Shown here: one piece after another, positions 57,420 to 64,000 of the stretch | Layout: the number at the start of each line of letters is the position of its first letter | How positions within the stretch are numbered: the stretch's first letter is position 1 | NCBI RefSeq assembly: GCF_040802235.1 | Contig: NC_133157.1 | Location: 36,422,501-36,486,500, forward strand | Source: Manis javanica | Lineage: Eukaryota; Chordata; Mammalia; Pholidota; Manidae | Direction: 5' to 3' | DNA: 64,000 nucleotides | Position numbers and translations under genes: made by a program | The notes under the pieces: model-generated | Databases searched by the model: none | What the model was told of the DNA's origin: nothing | Seen by the model: only the letters and a program-made list of their open reading frames with translations

Positions 57420-58310
57420 TCATTAAGTATTTATTCATTGAGTATTTATTGAGTGCCTGCAATATACCAGCCACTGTTCTACACACTAGGGATATAGCAG
57501 TTTATGAAAGAGACAAAAAAAAAAATCTCTGCTCTCACAGAGTTTACATTCTAGAGGAAAACAATAAAATAGTGAATGGTGTTACATAGAATAAAGCTGG
57601 GGAAAGGAGATAGAAAGTATCCATGGCTAAAATGTATAAGGAATGGCCAGGGAAAGGGGACAGCTGAGTAAAGACCCAAAGGAAGTGAGGAAATGAGTCA
57701 TGGAGATATCTAGAAGAAGATAATGCCAGACCAAGGGAACAGCAAGTATAAAGGCCCTGAGGTGGAAGCTCACCTTCTGTGTTCTAGGAATGGAAAACAG
57801 CCTGGTGTGGCTGGAATGGAGTGAGCAGAGAATAGTGGGAAATGAAGTCAGAGACATAACAGAACAAATCACAAAGGATCTTTTGGATTAATTTAAGGAC
57901 TTCAGCTTTTACTCTAAGTGAGCTGAAAGCCATTGGAGAATTTAGAGCAGAGAAGGAAAATGATCTAACTTTCTAGCAGGATCATTCTAGCTACTGCACT
58001 AAGCATGAGCCAAAGAAGGGCAAGAATGAAAGAAGAAAGACCACTTAGAAGTTATAGTAATCCATGCAGGAAATGATAGCACTGTAGGCTAGAGTTGTGA
58101 TAGCAGTAAAAGTTTATTAGAAATGGTCAATTTCTGGGTACATTTTGAAGATAGATGCATAAGAATTTGTTCACAGATTAGATTCACAGTGTAAAGAAAT
58201 CAGAGGGCTCAAAGATGATTTGAAGGTTTTAGACCTGAGTCAAATTCTTGCAGGTTTGGCTGGAAGAATGGAAAACCAAATTAATTAAAATTTTGAGAAT
58301 AGGACCCTTT
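57420..58310 (-). mobile_element. L2 LINE (ancient), long fragment
   Basis: It opens with 'tatttattgagtgcctgcaa', then 'agtttacattctagaggaaa', 'aaggccctgaggtggaagct', 'ggacttcagcttttactcta' and 'gtaatccatgcaggaaatga'. This order is known from long L2 copies. About 890 bp is preserved. Confidence 0.72.
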
Positions 58311-59440
58311 GGAACACTGACAAGTAAGGCATGGGAAGAGGAAGCAGAGAAAGAGATAGAAAAGTAGTGGCCAGAGAAATAGAACAGGAATCAGAAGACA
58401 ACTGTATAACAGATTTTAAGAAGGCAAAACCTTTGGAGGGCTGGCCCTGTGCCTCTCCTCTCAGAGTGGGACTCTCTGAGAGCAGAGACAAGCCTCCCAC
58501 ATCAGACAAGGACTTTCTGAGATTTTCGATCAACATAAATCTCCTGATCCAATAATTTTTCCTTCTCTGCCTTCTTGCTTTAAATGAGGACCAGATTGCT
58601 GACCACCTACTCCTGCCATGTCCCCCAGTTTGCCTCCATGAAGGCAACCCATCCTTAAGAATTAGTAGGGAAGTGGAGACATTTCCTGGAAAAACAAATG
58701 TTTCACCTTCCTTGGAGTGACTCATTTCAGGAGTCAGTTTCCAATTATGAATCTCAGTGGCAACCCACCTGGGGCCAGAAGAGGCTGAACAGGATGCCAG
58801 TCCTCTACTATCCCTGCCCTATTTCTTTCTCTCCCAGTACCCCTACACAATACCAGCAAAATGGCTGGCCTAGAAGTAGGTCAAGGGGCACCAGTTTGAA
58901 CTCCTTTTTGTCTTCTTTCTCCCTCCCTTCATATACTAGACATCGGGGTGTGTAAGAACAGAGACAGGAAAAACAGACATCCAGCTCTACAATCTTTTAT
59001 TCGTTTAGCCATCCAGTATTAACTAAGTTCTACCATGTGCCAGGCACCATGAGTCTACAATGATGCTCTCAGGGAAGGCAAGTGATGGAATCAAATAAGT
59101 ATACAGATAATGATGGTACTTTGCAGAAAATCACCTGAGTTCCCTAGATAGCACACTCCATGCCCCTAGGAGAGAGAGTTCAAGTAGACGAGAAATCAAG
59201 GAAGACTTCATGGAGAATTAAGGCATTTAAGTTAGGCCCAAAGGACAGGCACAATGAAGGGTGCCCAAAGCAATGAGAACATAGCAGTTTGAGCAAAGAC
59301 ATGGCTGCTGGATATTTCCAGGAAAATTCAGAATCAGTAAGCAGAGCAACGGCTTTATGTAGGAGAGCAGAGATATGGCTGGAGAAGGGTACAGGAGGGA
59401 GGAGGTTTGGCTCAAGTTTAACAGTTAGAAGGCTGTAAAT
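58311..59440. other. Gene-free sequence; weak L2 trace
   Basis: About 58985-59100 has the L2 pattern 'aactaagttctaccatgtgc caggcacc', interrupted, on the minus strand. I see nothing else to support. Confidence 0.4.
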
Positions 59441-59459
59441 AAAGTCACTGACATCTTTT

Positions 59460-61268
59460 TTTTATTAAAGTATCATTAATATACAATCTTATGTTGGCTT
59501 CAAATGTACATCACAGTGGTTCAACAGTCCCTGTGATCAACTTATATTGTGATTGCAAATTTTTGTCCCCCTTTAATCCCCTTCCCCTCTGTTTCCACCC
59601 CAGCCCCATTGGTAACCACTAGTCACTTCTCAGTATCTAGGAGTCCACTGATGTTTTCTTCCTTCTGTTTTGTTTTGTTTTCATACTCCACAAACAAGTG
59701 AAATCATATGTTATTTGTTTTTCTCCACCTGGCTTATTTCACTCAGCATAATACCCTCTAGATCCATCCATGTTGTTGCAAATGGCAGTATTTCTTTTCT
59801 TTTTATGACTGAATAATATTCCATTGTGCATATGTACCACATCTTCTTTATTCACTCATCTACTGACGGACACTTAGGTTGTCTCCATATGTCGGCTATT
59901 TCAAATAGTGTGGTGATAAACATAGGGTGCATATATCTTTTCGAATTAAGGTTTTTGTTTTCTTCAGGTAAATTCCTAGGAGTAGAATTACTGGGTCAAA
60001 CAGCATTTCTATTTTTAGTTTTTGAGGAATCTCTATATTGCTTTCCATAGTGGCTGCACCAATGACATTCCCACCAACAGTGTAAGAGTGTTCCTATTTC
60101 TCTACATCCTCACAGCATATGTTGCTTCTGTTTTTTTGGATAGTGGCCATTCTAACTGGTGTGAGGTGATATTTCATTGTGGTTTTAATTTGCATTTCCC
60201 TGACGATTAGTAATGTAGAGCATCTTTTCATGTGCCTGTTGGCCATCTGAATTTCTTCTTTGGAGAAGTGTCTGTTCAGATCCTCCTCCCATTTTTTAAT
60301 TGGGTTTTTTTGCTTTTTGGGTGTTGAGGTGCGTGAGCTCTTTGTTTATTTTGGATGTTAACCCCTTATATTGTCGGGTATGTCATTTACAAATATATTC
60401 TCCCATACTTTAGAATACCTTTTTGTTCTACTGATGGTATCCTTTGCTGTATAGAAGCTTTTTAGTTTGATATAGTCCCACTTGTAGGCCCATTTTGTTT
60501 CCCTTGCCCAATGAGATATATCCAGGAAAAAATTGCCCATGCTTATGGTCAAGAGATTTTTGCCTATGTTGTCTTCTAAAAGTTTTATGGTTTCATGACT
60601 TACTTTCAGGTCTTTGATCCATTTCAAGTTTACTTTTGTGTATGGAGTTAGACAATAATCCAGTTTCATTCTCTTACATATAGATGTCCAGTTTTGCCAA
60701 CCAGTTGTTGAAGAGGCTGTCATTTCCCCATTGTATATTCTGGGCTCCTCTATCATATATTAATAGACCATAAATGTGTGGGTTTATATCTGGGCTCTCT
60801 TTTCTGTTCCATTCATCTATGGGTCTGTTCTTGTGCCAGTACCAAATCGCTTTGATTACTGTGACTTTGTAGTAGAACTTGAAGTCAGGGAGCTTAATCC
60901 CCCCAGCTCTGTTCTTCTTTCTCAGGATTGCTTTGACTGTTCAGGGTCTTTTGCAGTTCCATATGAATTTTAGAACTATTTGTTCTAGTTCACTGAAGAA
61001 TGCTGTCAGTATTTGATATGGATTGCATTGAATCTGTAAATTGCTTTGGGCAGGGTGGCCATTTTGATGATATTAATTCTTCCTATCCATGAGCACAGGA
61101 TAGATTTACATTTTTGATGTCTTCTTTAATTTTGCTCATGAGTGTCTTGTAGTTTTCACAGTACAGGTCTTTCACATCCCTGGTTAGATTATTCCTAGTT
61201 ATTTTATTATTTTTGATGCAACTGTAAATGGAGTTGTTTTCCTGATTTCTTTCTTCTAGTTTGTTGTT
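59460..61268 (-). mobile_element. L1-K: 5'-truncated LINE-1 of a different 3' UTR lineage
   Basis: The left end is the complement of an L1 3' UTR that differs from the other young copies ('cagtggttcaacagtccctg' where the others have 'acattgtggttactagactc'). ORF2 C-terminal remnants follow (60358-60756 and others), ending in the region encoding 'VKDLYCENYKTL'. The 19 bp 'aaagtcactgacatctttt' at 59441-59459 and 61269-61287 is a perfect target-site duplication. Confidence 0.92.
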
Positions 61269-61499
61269 AAAGTCACTGACATCTTTTGTTGGGAAATTCA
61301 AAAGAAAAGTCTGGGTGAATCCTAGAACCTTGGAAGTCTGTTTTACACCCTTTGCCCTTCCTCAGAAGCTCAAGGTTACAATTAAGGACTCAGTTGCTTT
61401 GAGTCTAAGCAGTCCCTTCTGATTCTAAGACCTATGATATGACCATCATATGAAGATGCAATGATTCTGATGACCAAGAATGGATAAAGATGATCTCAA

Positions 61500-62070
61500 A
61501 TCCCAAAAGGATGAAAATATAAACACACACGAACAACAACTCTAAAATATTAGGAAAGAATATAGAAGAATATATTTTGAATCATGGGTTTGGAAAGAAC
61601 TTTTCTAATCATGACCCCAAATTCAGAAGCCATCAATAAAATGGTTGATAGATGAGATGATGGCAAAAGACCCCATATGCAAAGTGAAAAGATAAACTGG
61701 AAGAAAATATTTGTGACCTATATAACAGAAAAAGGGTTAATTTTCCCAATATATAAAAAGCCCCTACAAATCAATAAGAAAAATAGATGACTCTTAGAAA
61801 AATATGAATGTAACTTGTCAGGAGGCATTTCACTAAAGAAGAAACACAAATAGCTAGTAAAGATAAGAAACGGTGGTCAACATTGTTGATAATTTCTTAA
61901 AATGAAACAAATTGGCAAAAGCTAAAAGGATTAATTATATCCAGGACTGGCATGGATGGAGAAATAAGCATTCATATACACTATTGATGGCAGTGTAAAT
62001 TGATGAAACTTTTTGTGGAGCAATTTGACAGTGACTATCATAATACATTGTGAAGTAAAAAAGCAAGTTG
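61500..62070 (+). mobile_element. Old L1M ORF2 fragment
   Basis: The order 'gaaaatatttgtgacctata', 'aaagcccctacaaatcaata', 'catttcactaaagaagaaac' and 'ctattgatggcagtgtaaat' follows the ORF2 C-terminal region of ancient L1. Confidence 0.72.
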
Positions 62071-62293
62071 CAGAATATTGCATATGGTATCCATTTTTGT
62101 AAATAGAAAACAACTACTCAATAGACTTTATCTCTTTATTGAAGCATTGATAAAAGATTGAAAAGAGACATATTAGACTGTCAGTTGTGACTCTGGAGGG
62201 AGCAGGACTTGGCTGGTGGGTGGACAGCTGGAGGATGGGCAGCAGGACCTGGAACAAAGGAAGGAGGGGAAGTAGAAACCATGTAGAAGAAAA

Positions 62294-63673
62294 AGCAAAT
62301 ATTCCAATTAAAAATTGGGCAGAGGATCTGAACAGACACTTCTCCAAAGAAGAAATTCAGATGGCCAACAGACACATGAAAAGATACTCCACATCGCTAA
62401 TCATCAGATAAATGCAAATTAAAACCACAATGAGATATCACCTCACACCAGTTAGGATGGCCACCATCCAAAAGACAAACAATAACAAATGTTGGCGAGG
62501 ATGTGGAGAAAGGGGAACCCTCCTACACTGCTGGTGGGAATGTAAATTAGTTCAACCATTGTGGAAAGCAGTATGGAGGTTCCTCAAAAAACTCAAAATA
62601 TGGTGACGATAAACAGAACAAGAAGCCATTGAGTACTTTTCTCTCGTATATACCTACAACTGACACTGCTCTGCATAAATAGTTCTGTCCAACTAATGAG
62701 CTAAATATCTGAGAATGCATACATTGTAGTCATTTATTTTCTATGCCCAATGGTGTCATGTAATAAATAAATTTTGCCAATAGTTCATTCTGTTAGCTCT
62801 CCAGAACTAATGTTCCTTATTAACTTTATTGGGAAGATTTCCAAGCTTTTTGTTGATAATGTAGTTTATTCCTCTTTATGTTACTCAGAATGCAACTCTG
62901 AATGATGTTTTCCTAGTTTTGGTCTCTTCTTCTGTGTTTGTACCAAGATCCATTATCTATATTGGAAGTAATGATTTTGCAATAAAGAAAAAACTCAACA
63001 GATTGTTAAAAAAAAAAAACTCAAAATAGAAATACCATTTGACCCAGGAATTCCACTTCTAGGAATTTACCCTAAGAATGAAGAAGCCCAGTTTCAAAAA
63101 GACATATGCACCCCTATGTTTATCGCAGCACTATTTAAAATAGCCAAGAAATGGAAGCAACCTAAGTGTCCATCAGTAGATGAACAGATAAAGAAGATGT
63201 GGTACATATACACAACGGAATATTATTCAGCCATAAGAAGAAAACAGATCCTACCATTTGCAACAACATGGATGGAGCTAGAGGGTATTATGCTCAGTGA
63301 AATAAGCCAGGCAGAGAAAGACAAGTACCAAATGATTTCACTCATCTGTGGAGTATAAGAACAAAGCAAAAACAGAACCCAAGAGTGGACTAACAGTTAC
63401 CAAAGGGAAAGGGACTGGGGAGGATGGGCAGGAAGGGAGGGATAAGGGGAAAAGGGGCATTATGATTAACACACATAATGTAGGGGGTTGGGGAGCTCGG
63501 GGAAGGCAGTATAACACAGAGAAGACAAGTAGTGATTCTATAGCATCTTACTACGCTTACTACAGTGACTGTAATGGGGTATGTGGTGGGGACTTGATAA
63601 TGGGGGGAGTCTAGTAACCATAATGTTGCTCATGTAATTGTACATTAATGATACCAAAATAAAAAGAAAAGAA
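62294..63673 (+). mobile_element. L1-L: 5'-truncated LINE-1 split by a processed pseudogene
   Basis: It enters late in ORF2 ('attccaattaaaaattgggc'). The cysteine motif '[14 protein letters not shown]' lies near 62500, and the copy is broken at 62600 by an insert. It resumes at 63016 through the ORF2 end (63116-63358), a G-rich 3' UTR and an A-rich tail. The imperfect repeat containing 'agaaaccatg' at 62274-62293 and 63674-63690 is the likely target-site duplication. Confidence 0.85.
62601..63013 (+). pseudogene. Unidentified processed pseudogene (3' UTR fragment) inside L1-L
   Basis: About 400 bp unrelated to L1 sits between two copies of 'aaaaaactcaaaata' (62586-62600 and 63014-63028). It ends in AATAAA (about 62982) followed by poly(A), so it is a 5'-truncated copy of a cellular mRNA, probably only its 3' UTR. 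I do not recognise the parent gene. Confidence 0.82.
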
Positions 63674-63690
63674 AGAAACCATGAAGAAAA

Positions 63691-64000
63691 TGGCAGGGAT
63701 TGCTGGGAAATGGCCCCATAGCCATAACAGAGAAGAAGAACTATCCAGACTTGTACCTTCCTCCTGCCTTCCAGTCTCTGGCCAGTGCCTCCCAATGACT
63801 GAATCTAGCTACTGTCCAGTTGGCAAAGGACCTGCGAAAAGTAGTTTTCAGAAGAACACAGAATGGGTTTGAGAACAAAGATGTAATGGCCAACCTCAAA
63901 AAGGTATTGGTGTGGTTCACAGGATCAGCAAGAGAGATGGAGAACCAGATACTAAAAACAGGAGAAAACCCAGTAAAGAAAAACAAAATGCCACACACAC
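63691..64000. other. Unassigned sequence at the window end
   Basis: Nothing is recognisable. The last ten bases start a CA-rich run. Confidence 0.4.

Overview
The window looks like nuclear DNA from a placental mammal. It is AT-rich and almost gene-free, and it is dominated by LINE-1 (L1) insertions of several ages, with MIR and L2 relics, retrovirus-derived retrocopies and processed pseudogenes. No young SINE family was recognised. The young L1 3' UTR type and the heavy L1 load suggest a laurasiatherian; a pangolin is my best guess, but this rests on impression and not on a database search.

Layout. 1-880: ancient L1 3' ends. 884-9057: a near full-length minus-strand L1 (L1-A) carrying two younger nested minus-strand L1s (L1-B 2517-4070, L1-C 4519-4917). 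9058-9895: an old L1 tail. 9899-14169: plus-strand L1-D with a large internal deletion. 15857-17597: 5'-truncated L1-E. 17978-18947: a composite of two L1 3' ends. 19487-22340: a minus-strand gammaretrovirus-like env retrocopy with R, U5, primer site, integrase tail, env, U3, R and poly(A). 24966-26783: an unrelated env-TM retrocopy followed by an old L1 tail. 27105-30590: L1-G interrupted by L1-H. 32262-38118: near full-length decayed L1-I. 38627-47386: the centrepiece, an L1 (L1-J) with both ORFs open, a 5' UTR with tandem repeat units of about 210 bp, and about 1.8 kb of extra 3' sequence that contains a second env-TM retrocopy. The same target-site duplication (TSD) brackets the whole block. 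47403-55280: old sequence with MIR, L1, L2 and an LTR. 55130-55600: a CpG-rich promoter with a first exon and splice donor on the minus strand, the only sign of a host gene. 56358-56950: an RPS27A processed pseudogene joined to an L1 tail. 57420-58310: L2. 59460-61268: minus-strand L1-K of another lineage. 62294-63673: L1-L carrying a nested processed pseudogene.

How it fits together. The host gene marked by the 55.3-55.5 kb promoter would be transcribed leftward, so much of the window may be its intron. Nearly every insertion shows the marks of L1 machinery: a poly(A) tail, 9-21 bp TSDs and TT/AAAA-like target sites. This includes the retroviral RNAs, the RPS27A copy and a 3' UTR pseudogene. 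L1-J is the only element here that looks able to supply that machinery today.
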